NCBI GenBank assembly: GCA_945643635.1
Contig: CALZFC010000053.1
Span: 1,040,001 to 1,104,000, forward strand
Length of the DNA stretch: 64,000 bases
Source of the DNA: Allodiplogaster sudhausi
Taxonomy: Eukaryota > Nematoda > Chromadorea > Rhabditida > Diplogasteridae
Direction of reading: 5' to 3'
The notes under the pieces are model-generated. The model ran no database searches. It saw only the letters and a program-made list of their open reading frames with translations, and was not told the DNA's origin. This document shows, piece after piece, positions 32,886-43,094 of this stretch. The translations under genes and the position numbers were made by a program. Position 1 is the stretch's first letter, and every line of letters starts with the position of its first letter.

Positions 32886-35800
32886 ATGTCAAAAACAATC
32901 TTGTCCATCGTGGACTCGCTGCTGCAAAAACTCAAAAAGAAACTCAACGATGCAGAAGCAATCGACTTCGACAACGATTCAATCAGTCAGTCAGAGATCG
33001 ACTCTCTCGCAAAGGTAACAACTTCTTCACTCGCTTCGATACAAGTTCTACGTGAACAGCTCTTGTCAGCAATGACATCTTGGGATGAATTTATTGTCCG
33101 TCTCTCAAAAGATCAACAAGTCATTCAAAACGATGCAAAAGCCAAGAAAGAAGCAGGTGATGACGGCGTCACAGCAATTCTAGACAGGGCGCTAGAGACG
33201 ATGCAGCTACTCAAAACCAATGAGCGTACTCTACTCTCATCCGCCAAACAAATCCAAAGTCAAGGCTCGGTAGCCAGCTTAAGTGACAATGCTTCCGGCG
33301 AACAAGCAACACAAGGCAATCAAGCAACTGCTCCTCCCCGGTCAGTCTTTGCAAGGCATTATCACACGGACCATAATCAAGACTCGCGCATCCCCCGTCT
33401 CCCACTATTGCAAATCCCCCAATTCGATGGAAACATGAATGACTGGAGGAGCTTCATACAGCTTTTCCGTTCAACCATCGACTCGCAACCGATACCCGAG
33501 ATTGAAAAGCTGAGATATCTCATGTCAGCGATTACGGGTCCAGCGACAGACGTCATTGCGGGATATTCTGTCGTGAACGGTGCATACTCTGATGTGTTAG
33601 CAACACTTGAAGAGGAATTCGGCGACATGACAGTCAACCGGACACGATTACACGCATTGATCCGCAGAGTCAAGAAACCGGACGAATCAATTTCGGGAGC
33701 AAGAGTCGTCATTCGCGAGCTTACGAAGCTATGCCGTCAACTCACGGAGACAGGAGCGGACATCGAACATGAGCAGATGGTCTTAACAATTCAAGAACGC
33801 CTCCCTTCCTGGCTGCTGACTGCGTGCATCAGAGAGAAAAGGAGAGCAGCTGTGAGGAATGAAGAATGGACCGTGATGGGAATGCTCAGCTTTTGCCTCG
33901 AAGAAGTTCGGGATAGACGAGCTGTCACAGAGATAGAGGATCAGTTGAGAGTGAAAGTGTCCGTTGCTGCTATCCCTCAAACGAAGGAATGGAAACCAGG
34001 ATCGTACTCGAAAGCCAAACAGACTGCATGGAAAAGAATATGCCGGCTGTGCGAATCCGAAGATCATCATGCAGCTTCTTGCAACAAATTCCGAACGATG
34101 AGAGAACGGAAGGAGCAAGCCAAAGCCAAGAAGCTATGTCTACGCTGCTTAAGCAACAGACATTCGTCGGACAAATGCACGAGCAGATTCCGATGCCTAA
34201 ACTGTGGAGATCAACTCCACCACACCAGCCTCTGCATCTCAAGCAAGGCAAACCAACCAAGAAGTCCCGCGTGGCAGGCCCCCTCACGAACAACGACAGC
34301 ATGCGCTGCTGAAACGGAGAAGGATGTGGTCCTTCTGACAACACCAGTCACTCTGATCAACCTCGAAACTGGAGAGGAACATGAAGCAACTGCATTCCTT
34401 GACTCTGGCAGCCAAGGAAGCTTCATCTCAGATGACTTGGCAGGAACTCTTCAACTGCAGCCGAAACGGACAACCATCCTGAAGATGACTACCTTCGCAG
34501 CAGATGAAGAGAGGATAATCGAGAGCAAGGTCTTCTCGATTGGCCTTCGGCAAGAAGACGGCTCTATTCTTGAGATGACCGTCAAGAGCACTCCGACAAT
34601 CGTTGGAGCAGTGCGCGCAATCACGGAGCAACAGTTCCAACAGCAGCAACCTAAAGGAGTGTACACGAAGCCAACTCTCCTAATCGGATCAGATTACTTC
34701 TGGTCGATCATTCGTCACAAAGACAAAACCCTCCCTTCCGGCTTGTCTTTGATCGACACAACTCTTGGACAGATCGCAACTGGATCCGCAGTAGTTGCAG
34801 CAGCGTTCCAAGATGATGCAATCACCATTGCCATCGCGAAAGAAGATAAGATGAAAGAAGAAATTCTCAAGGCCATGCATTCTCTAGATTGTCTGGGCAT
34901 CACAAACAGCCCTTTCGAAAAGGACGACGAAACCGCTGTGACGCTGTTCGAAGACAGCGTGACAATCTCGACTGAGCCCGGAGAAGAAGGCCGTATCTAT
35001 GTTGGATGGCCGTGGAAGGAGAAGCACCCGAATCTTCCAACAAATCGAGGAATATGCTTCGGAAGGCTCAAATCTACCGTGAAGAACCTCACTGAGCAAG
35101 CACGCCTCGAGATGTACGACGAAGTCATCAAAGAACAACTCCGCTCCGACGTCATTGAAGAGGTGCCCAAGGAACCTCCTTCTGACGGACGACCCATTCA
35201 CTACTTGCCACACCACGGAGTGTACAATCCAGCCAAGAAGACAACCAAGCTTCGGATTGTCTATGATGCTTCATGTGGACCAAAGAGAAGATCACTGAAC
35301 GACATGATCTATTCCGGCCCCAAGATGATTTCCAATCTCGTTGGAATGCTCCTAAGAATGCGCTGCCACCAGTTCATCATCACAGCAGACATCAAGAAGG
35401 CCTTCCTGCAGCTCGGTCTGATCGAAAGGGATCGAGATGCCACTCGCTTTCTCTGGCTCCGTAACCCACTCGAGTGCGTCACTGAAGAAAACATAGTCGA
35501 GTACCGCTTCAAGCGGGTCCTCTTTGGCGTTATCGCCTCGCCCTTTTTGTTAGCAGCGTCCGTCGATCATCACCTGAGCAAACAGAACTGCCAACTCGCA
35601 GAAGAACTCAAGAACAACATTTATGCTGACAACTTCATGATGTGTGCAGACAGTGAGGAGGAAGCAAGACGGAAATGCATCGAGGCGAAGGAACTACTAG
35701 CTTCAGCACAAATGACATTGCGCGAATTCACAAGCAATAATGCTGCAATCCACGAAGAGTTCGCAGACGAGCCGACAGAGAAAATAACGAAGTTCTTAGG

Positions 35801-37412
35801 TCTCATATGGAACACTGAAAAGGATCTTCTCTCGATCAAGACCGGCCAAAAGAGAGGTGAAGTACAGACGAAAACGACAGTGAGCGCTGAACTTGCTGCC
35901 GGTTTCGACCCGCTAGGCCTCATCAGTCCTGCAGTCCTTCCTGCTGGACTATTCTTACAGAAGATCAGCAAAAAATACGACTGGAAAACAGCACTGGACG
36001 GCGAAGACCAACTTGAATGGCAACAGATCTCAGGAGAACTCCTGGAACGCCAGATGTCCATCAAAAGACAAGTAATCGTCAACAGCTCCACAGAACTTCA
36101 CTCCTTCTGCGATGCCAGTGGTAATGGCCTCGGAGTAGTAGTTTATCTCCGAACTACGACAGAAGGTGGAATTCACGTGGTGCCTGTGCTTGCAAAATCC
36201 AGAGTTGTCCCATCCTCAGAAAAAGACAAGGAAGAGAAGGTCACGATTCCCCGTTTGGAACTAACGGCAGCACAGATTGGAACCAAACTTCTATCCTTCA
36301 CAAAAAAGGAGCTCAGAATCCAGCCGAAGCGAACGATCCTTTGGACAGACAGCCGATGTGTGCTCGCGTGGCTGAAGAACGAAAAGCTGGAAAAGCTGCC
36401 TCGTTACGTCGGAAACCGAGTGAACTCAATTCTAGAAGAGAAAATCGAGCAAATGAGATTCGTGCCGACCAAAGAAAATCCCGCAGACATCGCATCTCGA
36501 GGAGTTCCTTTCGACGAGCTCCAGACATCTCAACTCTGGTGGAATGGACCAAGATGGCTCACAATGGAGGAATCCGAATGGCCAGAAGCACCTCCTGTCA
36601 ATGGATCCGAAGAAGACAACCAGAATGATGAAGAGATCCATCTCCAGACAGCTGCCGTCACATCGAGCACCTCCAAACTGAAGCTGTCGCCTATCTCAAT
36701 CAACACGGAAAGGTTCAGCAACCTCAGCAGGCTCCTCAATGCCACTTCTCAAGTCATCCGCTTCGCAGCTCTCATGATGAAGACTATTAACAAGTCTCCC
36801 CAGACAAGATGGCTTCAAGTCGCAACAACCTCAGCAACTCCGAGTACTGATGAGCGAAACAACGCTCTTCGCCTCCTTCTCATGCAATGCGCTTACGATC
36901 ATCCTCCAGACAAAGATTTGAAAACGAATCTAGACCTTCAAGAGAAAGATGGAATCTGGACGTGCCAAGGTCGCCTCGGCAATTGCGAACTGCCAGCGAG
37001 AACACGCCACCCGTGGTTTGTTAACGCGAAGTCACCCTTGGCGCGAGTCCTCATTCTCGACGCACACGTGCGCAGTGCACACAGCAACTCCGCAAATACG
37101 GTCGCAACTCTCCGACAGAACTTCTGGATCAACCGAGCAAAGCAGTTGACGGCGAGCGTGATCAGCTCATGCAATAGCTGTCGAAAGCGAAAGGCGACCC
37201 CTTTTGCTGCTCCACAGATGGCTCCACTGCCTCCGGAAAGAGTCATCCGTTCGCCCGCCTTCTCCTCCACTGGACTCGACTACTTCGGCCCTCTCTCAAC
37301 CATCAGAAATGGTCAACCACTATCGCAATGGGTGGCACTCTTCACGTGTGCAATTCACCTGGAAGTAGTCAATGATCTGTCTGCAGCAAGTGCCATCAAC
37401 GCAATCAAGTGA
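32886..37412 (+). CDS. BEL/Pao Gag-Pol (to an in-frame TGA)
   Basis: 1508 codons. Gag: retrotransposon-type domain starting near IPQFDGNMNDW (residue about 178). Three Cys/His zinc-knuckle-like motifs lie at about 382-448. Protease: FLDSGSQGSF near 505. Reverse transcriptase: RIVYDAS near 790, ADIKKAFLQL near 834, YADN near 912. RNase H: FCDASGNGLG near 1074, RLELTAAQ near 1125, WTDSRCV near 1154. Integrase: zinc-binding H-x3-H and SCNSC (about 1390-1432), then the first catalytic Asp in TGLDYFGPL near 1464. The frame stops at TGA 37410-37412 and resumes at once in the same frame with the second Asp and the Glu, so the stop falls within the integrase core. Confidence 0.92.
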   Translation: MSKTILSIVDSLLQKLKKKLNDAEAIDFDNDSISQSEIDSLAKVTTSSLASIQVLREQLLSAMTSWDEFIVRLSKDQQVIQNDAKAKKEAGDDGVTAILDRALETMQLLKTNERTLLSSAKQIQSQGSVASLSDNASGEQATQGNQATAPPRSVFARHYHTDHNQDSRIPRLPLLQIPQFDGNMNDWRSFIQLFRSTIDSQPIPEIEKLRYLMSAITGPATDVIAGYSVVNGAYSDVLATLEEEFGDMTVNRTRLHALIRRVKKPDESISGARVVIRELTKLCRQLTETGADIEHEQMVLTIQERLPSWLLTACIREKRRAAVRNEEWTVMGMLSFCLEEVRDRRAVTEIEDQLRVKVSVAAIPQTKEWKPGSYSKAKQTAWKRICRLCESEDHHAASCNKFRTMRERKEQAKAKKLCLRCLSNRHSSDKCTSRFRCLNCGDQLHHTSLCISSKANQPRSPAWQAPSRTTTACAAETEKDVVLLTTPVTLINLETGEEHEATAFLDSGSQGSFISDDLAGTLQLQPKRTTILKMTTFAADEERIIESKVFSIGLRQEDGSILEMTVKSTPTIVGAVRAITEQQFQQQQPKGVYTKPTLLIGSDYFWSIIRHKDKTLPSGLSLIDTTLGQIATGSAVVAAAFQDDAITIAIAKEDKMKEEILKAMHSLDCLGITNSPFEKDDETAVTLFEDSVTISTEPGEEGRIYVGWPWKEKHPNLPTNRGICFGRLKSTVKNLTEQARLEMYDEVIKEQLRSDVIEEVPKEPPSDGRPIHYLPHHGVYNPAKKTTKLRIVYDASCGPKRRSLNDMIYSGPKMISNLVGMLLRMRCHQFIITADIKKAFLQLGLIERDRDATRFLWLRNPLECVTEENIVEYRFKRVLFGVIASPFLLAASVDHHLSKQNCQLAEELKNNIYADNFMMCADSEEEARRKCIEAKELLASAQMTLREFTSNNAAIHEEFADEPTEKITKFLGLIWNTEKDLLSIKTGQKRGEVQTKTTVSAELAAGFDPLGLISPAVLPAGLFLQKISKKYDWKTALDGEDQLEWQQISGELLERQMSIKRQVIVNSSTELHSFCDASGNGLGVVVYLRTTTEGGIHVVPVLAKSRVVPSSEKDKEEKVTIPRLELTAAQIGTKLLSFTKKELRIQPKRTILWTDSRCVLAWLKNEKLEKLPRYVGNRVNSILEEKIEQMRFVPTKENPADIASRGVPFDELQTSQLWWNGPRWLTMEESEWPEAPPVNGSEEDNQNDEEIHLQTAAVTSSTSKLKLSPISINTERFSNLSRLLNATSQVIRFAALMMKTINKSPQTRWLQVATTSATPSTDERNNALRLLLMQCAYDHPPDKDLKTNLDLQEKDGIWTCQGRLGNCELPARTRHPWFVNAKSPLARVLILDAHVRSAHSNSANTVATLRQNFWINRAKQLTASVISSCNSCRKRKATPFAAPQMAPLPPERVIRSPAFSSTGLDYFGPLSTIRNGQPLSQWVALFTCAIHLEVVNDLSAASAINAIK

Positions 37413-40400
37413 TTCATCGCAAGACGAGGGAAACCTGTGAAGATCATCACGGACAATGCCACCTGCTTCACACTCGCCCAGAAAGCGTGCGCTGAGGCCA
37501 TCGAAGACCTGAAATGGCAATTCATTCCTCCGAGATCGCCTTGGCAGGGTGGGTTCTATGAGAGGATGGTGAAGGAAGTGAAAGTATGCCTCCGCTCCAC
37601 AGCCGGCAAGAAGAAGATCGAAGCAGATGAACTCCAAACTCTGATGGCAGGAATTGAAGCCATTCTCAGCAATCGCCCACTCATTCAAACGGGTGACGAC
37701 GGTGAAGTCCTTCGCCCACAAGATCTTCTGCAGCCTCTGGTGAACACGACGCTGCACTCCTTCGAATTCGATGACTACGACGAGGACCAACCGAAACACA
37801 AACTACTAGAAGCATGGGAAGCGACGAATGAACCACTCGAAAAGTTCTGGGACATCTGGACCCGGCATTATATCCCTGCATTGCGAGAACGGCATCAACA
37901 ATTCATGAAGCAGAATCGTAGTCGAACCAACAGAGCTCCAACGATTGGCGAAGTCGTGATAGTCGTCGATGAACTCAAGAAGAGAGACGACTGGCCACTC
38001 GGAAGAATCGTCAAACTACACGAAGGAACAGACGGAAACATCCGCACAGCTACAGTGAGAATGAAAAACGGGCGTGAGTTGAAGCGAAGCGTCACGCATC
38101 TTCTCGCACTTGAAGGAGAAGGAGATACGCTGCCAGCAGAAGTTACAGAAGAGGCAACCGATACGACAGTTGATGCCGCCGATGCAGTTGACAAAATGGC
38201 ACAAGAAAAGAATCAACCAGAAGGAACGGGCAAGAACACGACTCAACGACGCTATAACCTCAGGTCAAGCGCGAAACAAGCTGTGGCGAGCATGTTTCTC
38301 ATCCTGATCTTTGGAAACGTGACACTCGCAAGCCGATGCCCTAACGACAAGGCACCACTCGGATCACAACTCTACTTCTTAGAAGAGTGCCAGGAGTACG
38401 GTGTTGCTGCATTCAAGAAGCCCGACGGCTCGCTCTGTCACTTGTCCCGAGAATGTCCTGGAAATGCCCTGCGAAGCGAATCTGGAGACCTCTGTGGCCC
38501 TCAATGCAGTTGTGAAGAATGGGCAAGTGGATGCTCTCACTACCAAGGCATGTTCACACACAACTCATCCAGCAAGAATGAGAAAACCAAAGCAATCCTC
38601 GCAGATATGAAGCCAATCTACTGCTCTTGGCACCCGAATCCAAATTGCAGCAAGGATGAACTCCAAATTGACGTCTCTCAAGTTATGTTATTCGATAACT
38701 CATATTACCCTCTGAAGGAGATGAACATCAAGTTTACCGAGATCGATCGGGCACACTGCAAGGGACAAGGAGCCAAGACTGGAACATCCGAATACTGCAC
38801 TCGCTTTAATTGCACAGAGAACGGAACTGCTTTCTGTTTCCTCCCGAAACAGCCGATAGCTCTTCTCGTCACCAAACAAGGAAATATCGCAATAAAGCAG
38901 TGGGGCTCAGTGTCAAGAACAGTCTACGGCTTCAAGAAGGAGAAAGAAGAGTGTACCACATGCTCAATCTCCTGCTCAAACGAAGGAATTTCTGCAACCA
39001 GTGATGGTGTTCGACTGATAGCCGTACAAATGGAGAAGTACTCGACAATGGTCGAGCATCCCACGCAGCAGCAAGAAGTGCGCTTCCCGCATTCAGTGAT
39101 TGCTATTCCGTACAACGTGAACGTGAAGATGCACAAAGGCAGCACTGTTGTCTTTGACAAGGACATTCACTGTGAAGCCAGAAACGTCTGCGAAAACATT
39201 ACATGCACACTCTGCTGGGAAGCCATCATCCACCTCCAATGCTATCCGAAATGGATGATCGCCCTACTCATGGCCGCCGCATACATCCTCCTATCACTAG
39301 CCGTCATGCTTCTGAGTGCCAGCCGATGCATTTGTAAAGCGCTTAAAGGAGGCGCCAACTCTGCCCGCCTAGCCAGCAGAAGCATCATCACAGTCGGGAG
39401 GGCCGTCGCGAGCTGCATCGGAAAATGCATCCCGAAAAGGAAACGCCATAAGGAATCTCGAATCCGTCTTGTCAGCCTCAAGAAGCGGAAAGAAGCAGTC
39501 CCGCTATTAGCTCTAGCTGTGATTCTATCAATCTTTACTCCAGCTTCAGCGTGCGACCAAACAATCATCATCACCACCACCGAGGACTTATGTCAAATCC
39601 AAGACGACAAGACAGTGATTTGCACATCCATTGATGTAGCCAACTTCAACGGAGCTGCAACAGGTGCAATAACCTGTTTCCAATTGAAGGACGAAAATGG
39701 CAATCCTGCAGCCTCAATCCAAATACAAGTCGAACAGATCGCTAACAAATGCGAAAAGCAGTTCAAATTCGCCACAAGAGCCTTCGAGATCGAGACAACA
39801 TCAGTGAAGAGGTGCGCTGGATCTGGAAGCTGTCAAGAAAATCGGTGTGCTATTATGGCAACCGATGAGGAGATAACTGAACTCGGGTATGTGAACAGAT
39901 TCCCTGGAGTTTCTGGTTGCCTTGGAAGTTCCGGGTGTCTCTGGAACGGCTGCCTTTCTTGCAACAGCGCATGCACCTTCTTCAAATCAGTAGGAAGACC
40001 AACAGATAATCGACTATATGAAGTCTTTCACTGCTCCAGCTACCTGCCTGTCGTGACAATCAGCATCGAATTTTCAACCAACAACGAAACAGAGAAGCAG
40101 TTCTTCAAAATGTCACCAGGAATGCTGACAACCATGAAAGGAATCCAAGTGAAGATGAACTACGTCATCGAACCGCCCATGCCAGCCTTGACGAAAGCCT
40201 TCGTATCAGACGGAGAAGTGGTGGCTCTACTGACGCCTGAGGAAGAAAGAGAAGCATCAGTCTTCCCATGCAACTCCTCAGATCTCAGCCAGTGCCAATT
40301 CAGAAAGGAAGCTTGTCAGTGCAAATTAGCTGACGACGACTTAGTCAAGTGTGCCTGCGCAAATGGACAAGCAACCGCAAATGCAATTCGAAGATGCACA

Positions 40401-40733
40401 CTTCCACAACGGCAAGGTTCAGTCTGGTTTGAAGCAGAAGGCAGTTCGGTATCTGTGGCACAGCCGACCGCAGTTGCCGATCTTTCGATTAGAATCCAGG
40501 ACTTGGAGCTCGCTCAGATCGAGTCGCATGCGAAATGCATGATGGATTCAACAAGCATGGTCGGCTGTCATAGCTGTAGTGCTGGGGCAACGCTGACGTA
40601 CGTCTGCACCTCTACTCCCCATGCAGCTATCGGCCACCTGAACTGCGATTCAGGAAAAGCCCTCTCTGTGAAGTGCACGCCCGAAGCCATTACGAGGATG
40701 ACTACCTTCACTTCTTCCACCTCTGAAGTTTAA
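37413..40733 (+). CDS. Integrase C-terminal part fused in frame to env-like glycoprotein region
   Basis: Same frame as Gag-Pol, after its TGA. First part: integrase core remainder (ITDNATCF, then GGFYERMV with the Glu) and a C-terminal domain to about 38100. Second part: a hydrophobic signal-like stretch (about 38292-38330), a Cys-rich ectodomain, a membrane segment (39256-39318), a second hydrophobic stretch (39502-39552), then another Cys-rich ectodomain. The latter has the spaced cysteines and CxxxGCLWNGC-type blocks I associate with the phlebovirus glycoprotein G2/Gc domain. The two-glycoprotein layout mirrors a Gn-Gc polyprotein. A TAA at 40731-40733 cuts it before the final membrane anchor. 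Nematode BEL elements with such env regions are known. Confidence 0.82.
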   Translation, partial: FIARRGKPVKIITDNATCFTLAQKACAEAIEDLKWQFIPPRSPWQGGFYERMVKEVKVCLRSTAGKKKIEADELQTLMAGIEAILSNRPLIQTGDDGEVLRPQDLLQPLVNTTLHSFEFDDYDEDQPKHKLLEAWEATNEPLEKFWDIWTRHYIPALRERHQQFMKQNRSRTNRAPTIGEVVIVVDELKKRDDWPLGRIVKLHEGTDGNIRTATVRMKNGRELKRSVTHLLALEGEGDTLPAEVTEEATDTTVDAADAVDKMAQEKNQPEGTGKNTTQRRYNLRSSAKQAVASMFLILIFGNVTLASRCPNDKAPLGSQLYFLEECQEYGVAAFKKPDGSLCHLSRECPGNALRSESGDLCGPQCSCEEWASGCSHYQGMFTHNSSSKNEKTKAILADMKPIYCSWHPNPNCSKDELQIDVSQVMLFDNSYYPLKEMNIKFTEIDRAHCKGQGAKTGTSEYCTRFNCTENGTAFCFLPKQPIALLVTKQGNIAIKQWGSVSRTVYGFKKEKEECTTCSISCSNEGISATSDGVRLIAVQMEKYSTMVEHPTQQQEVRFPHSVIAIPYNVNVKMHKGSTVVFDKDIHCEARNVCENITCTLCWEAIIHLQCYPKWMIALLMAAAYILLSLAVMLLSASRCICKALKGGANSARLASRSIITVGRAVASCIGKCIPKRKRHKESRIRLVSLKKRKEAVPLLALAVILSIFTPASACDQTIIITTTEDLCQIQDDKTVICTSIDVANFNGAATGAITCFQLKDENGNPAASIQIQVEQIANKCEKQFKFATRAFEIETTSVKRCAGSGSCQENRCAIMATDEEITELGYVNRFPGVSGCLGSSGCLWNGCLSCNSACTFFKSVGRPTDNRLYEVFHCSSYLPVVTISIEFSTNNETEKQFFKMSPGMLTTMKGIQVKMNYVIEPPMPALTKAFVSDGEVVALLTPEEEREASVFPCNSSDLSQCQFRKEACQCKLADDDLVKCACANGQATANAIRRCTLPQRQGSVWFEAEGSSVSVAQPTAVADLSIRIQDLELAQIESHAKCMMDSTSMVGCHSCSAGATLTYVCTSTPHAAIGHLNCDSGKALSVKCTPEAITRMTTFTSSTSEV

Positions 40734-40961
40734 GAGAACTGCCAACTAAGCTGTGGTCGCGAACAAATCAAAGTCAAGATCAATGGAACTCTCAAGACAA
40801 TCTTCGATGTAAGCGAACAAAAAAGCAACACTCAGTTCGGCCTCATCATTGCCACTCGAAATAATATATTGGCCCTCCTTGCAGATCATATGTCCTATTC
40901 TATTGTTCTAATAGCATCATCAATCATGGTCATTTTCTTCGTCTGCAAAATCTGTATGTAG
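40734..40961 (+). pseudogene. C-terminal anchor region of the env-like protein, beyond a stop
   Basis: The frame stays open for 75 codons after the TAA, with a hydrophobic stretch (YSIVLIASSIMVIFFV) typical of a C-terminal membrane anchor, then TAG at 40959-40961. This suggests that the TAA is a disabling mutation rather than the natural end. Confidence 0.7.
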
Positions 40962-40993
40962 CTTTTTGTCTTCGCTAATTTCCTCTCCCCCAG

Positions 40994-41346
40994 TGTCGGC
41001 AAGTGCCGAGTATAGGAAGTTCTTTTCCCCCATCCTACTAATGAATCATTCCTCCGCTTCATCTATTTTTGGTAAAGGAAAAGAATTCTAGATGAGTTGT
41101 TTTTCACCCTTCTCTTCTGCCAGACATATGAAAAGGTCTATATGAATCACCATCTCCTCCTCTTTCCTTGATATTGTGATAGAAGACAGAATGTCTGGAA
41201 TGCTTTCTATCGTGCTTTAAAAGGAGAAGTCAAGCACTTATTATTCATTTTACTCTCTTCATTTCGATTTTATGTTTGAGATGAACGGTTTAATTACCCA
41301 AGTTTGAGGGAGAATAAAGGATACCTGTCTTCTTGCTCGCAACAAC
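40994..41346 (+). repeat. 3' LTR
   Basis: Offset from the 5' LTR by exactly 8520 nt, with one substitution seen. The stretch just before it is pyrimidine-rich (TTTCCTCTCCCCCAG), not the purine tract normally expected for plus-strand priming. Confidence 0.93.
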
Positions 41347-41384
41347 TTGCAGAAGACACGACGCTGATTCTTGCATGTCTAGAT

Positions 41385-41784
41385 CAGAGATGCAAAGTGG
41401 CCGGCCCGGCTCGGCCCGTAGGGCCGGCCGGCCCTACTTTCCAGGGCCCCGGGCCGGGCCGGGCCCAAAAAAAGTTGGGCCGGCCCACAGGCCCGATTGG
41501 GCCCGATAAGCACACAATGTTGTCCAGTCAGTACGACTGGAGGCATTGTTAAGTGCAAAGCTTTCTTCATTTGTTCATTTTCCTCCCCTAAAACTCTTTC
41601 TTCTATACATTAAAATGAATGTTTGAAAAAAATGATTGTAGGACAAGCATGAAAATACTGAGCTTCAAAACACTTTGTAACTCGTCGGACATTTTTCCCC
41701 AGAATTTTATTGAAAATCGAGCCCAAACGGGCCCACGGGCCGGGCCGGGCCGGCCCAAAATTATTGGGCCCGTTAGCACCTCTG
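41385..41784. mobile_element. 400-bp hAT-like MITE with 8-bp target duplication
   Basis: Flanked by perfect GTCTAGAT repeats (41377-41384 and 41785-41792). Ends are CAGAGATGC and the reverse complement of CAGAGGTGC, which fit hAT termini. Subterminal regions are extremely GC-rich (GGGCCGGGCCGGGCCC-like) and mutually complementary. The core is AT-rich and has no transposase. It sits in intron 1 of the right NAALADase copy, immediately beside exon 2. Confidence 0.88.
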
Positions 41785-41989
41785 GTCTAGATAAGCGATA
41801 AAAGTGTATATTATTGATTTCTCCAACTGTTCATTAATCTTAATTAGACTCCACTTTTTACTTCTAACCTCCCCATGTTTGCTCGATGTCTGGAAGCTCG
41901 TTGATATCGTTGGATCCCGCCGCTGGTTCGAAGACGAGAATAGCGAAGAGACAGAACAATAGTGAGCACCACGGTGGAGAGAAATGCAT

Positions 41990-43042
41990 CTTGGAATTAA
42001 AGTAAAAACAGATCACATAATTATAATGTAAGCAAGTGTTTTACAAGCAGGATACTCATTTAATGTCATCTTATAATGGAGACATAAACGCTTATTTTAA
42101 ACGTTCTAAGCGCCACAAACAACCGGAGCTATTTTGCAGGGCAATGATGCACGGCCGCGTGAACAACGACCAGTCATTTTCATTCTTTGCAAAAGAAGAA
42201 AAACAGAAACCTTTCCTTCGACTCTTTTCTTCGCCTTTTTTTTCCTTTTTCAAATGCTAAACTATAATATAGGTTCTTTTTATCTTTTATTTATACGATT
42301 TCCAATTCCAGCTCTCTTTGTCGCTTTCTCCCTCTTTCTCTGCATTTCTCTCTCTCTCCGTCCCCCTGTCTCTTTCTTTCTCTCCCTCTCTCTGTCTCAT
42401 TCTCTCTCTCCATCTCTCTGTCTCATTCTCTCTCTCCCTCTCTCGCACACTCACTATCTCTGCTAGCCACCATTTCTTATCAAAGTTGCAGCGTCAGTCG
42501 TTTTTCAAAAGTGCTTTTCTCCCCGAGCGATAACAAACGCAACATTTTTCTCATTCTCCAATCATTTTCCACTTTAAATCTGTCCTTCTCCTTTTATTTT
42601 GAAAAAAAAACATGTCTTATCGTCTTTCTTCTCTGTTTCTTCCTCATATTTTTGAATTTCAATAATTTTTGAAGATAGATAAAAAGATAGAACAGTAACG
42701 ATATGTGTGTTTGGTGGAACGATAAAAGGCACGAGAATAACTAGAAAAGACATTTAAGATAGCGAATAAGAAAATAAATAGTGTTCTCAATTGTTGGATC
42801 GAAATATGGCAAAGAAACAGGAAGGAACTTCATTAGATGAACCGTCTTAGAGTGCGTGGAAGACGCCGCTGATCGGGCGAAGGCTCTTCCGTCTGCCTGT
42901 TTGCATCTCGCTCTACATACATACATACATATCTATTTCTGCCTACAACTTGCTCTCTTTCCTTCCTATCTCCTTCCTCTGTCTCCTTGTTTTTTCTTTG
43001 TCTTACTCAATAAGTCTATATTTTCGCTTCGAAGTCCTTCAA

Positions 43043-43094
<52 letters not shown>

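Larger units (their letters stand above)
32474..41346 (+). mobile_element. BEL/Pao LTR retroelement with env-like region, in NAALADase exon 2
   Basis: 8873 bp bounded by 353-bp LTRs (32474-32826 and 40994-41346) that differ at one position seen (G/C near 32641/41161), so the insertion is recent. Gene order gag, protease, reverse transcriptase, RNase H, integrase is that of BEL/Pao. An envelope-like region follows in the same frame. NAALADase exon 2 continues on both sides: 26 nt at the left and 23-24 nt at the right rebuild the 50-nt exon. No target-site duplication is visible. Two in-frame stops interrupt the coding region. Confidence 0.93.

Noticed and set aside
35613..35645. YADN instead of YxDD in the reverse transcriptase as an inactivating change
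   Set aside because: From memory, nematode BEL/Pao elements often carry YVDN-type motifs, so this alone is not evidence of damage.
33211..39775. Minus-strand and shifted-frame genes inside the retroelement
   Set aside because: All overlap the recognised gag-pol-env frame and show no domains.
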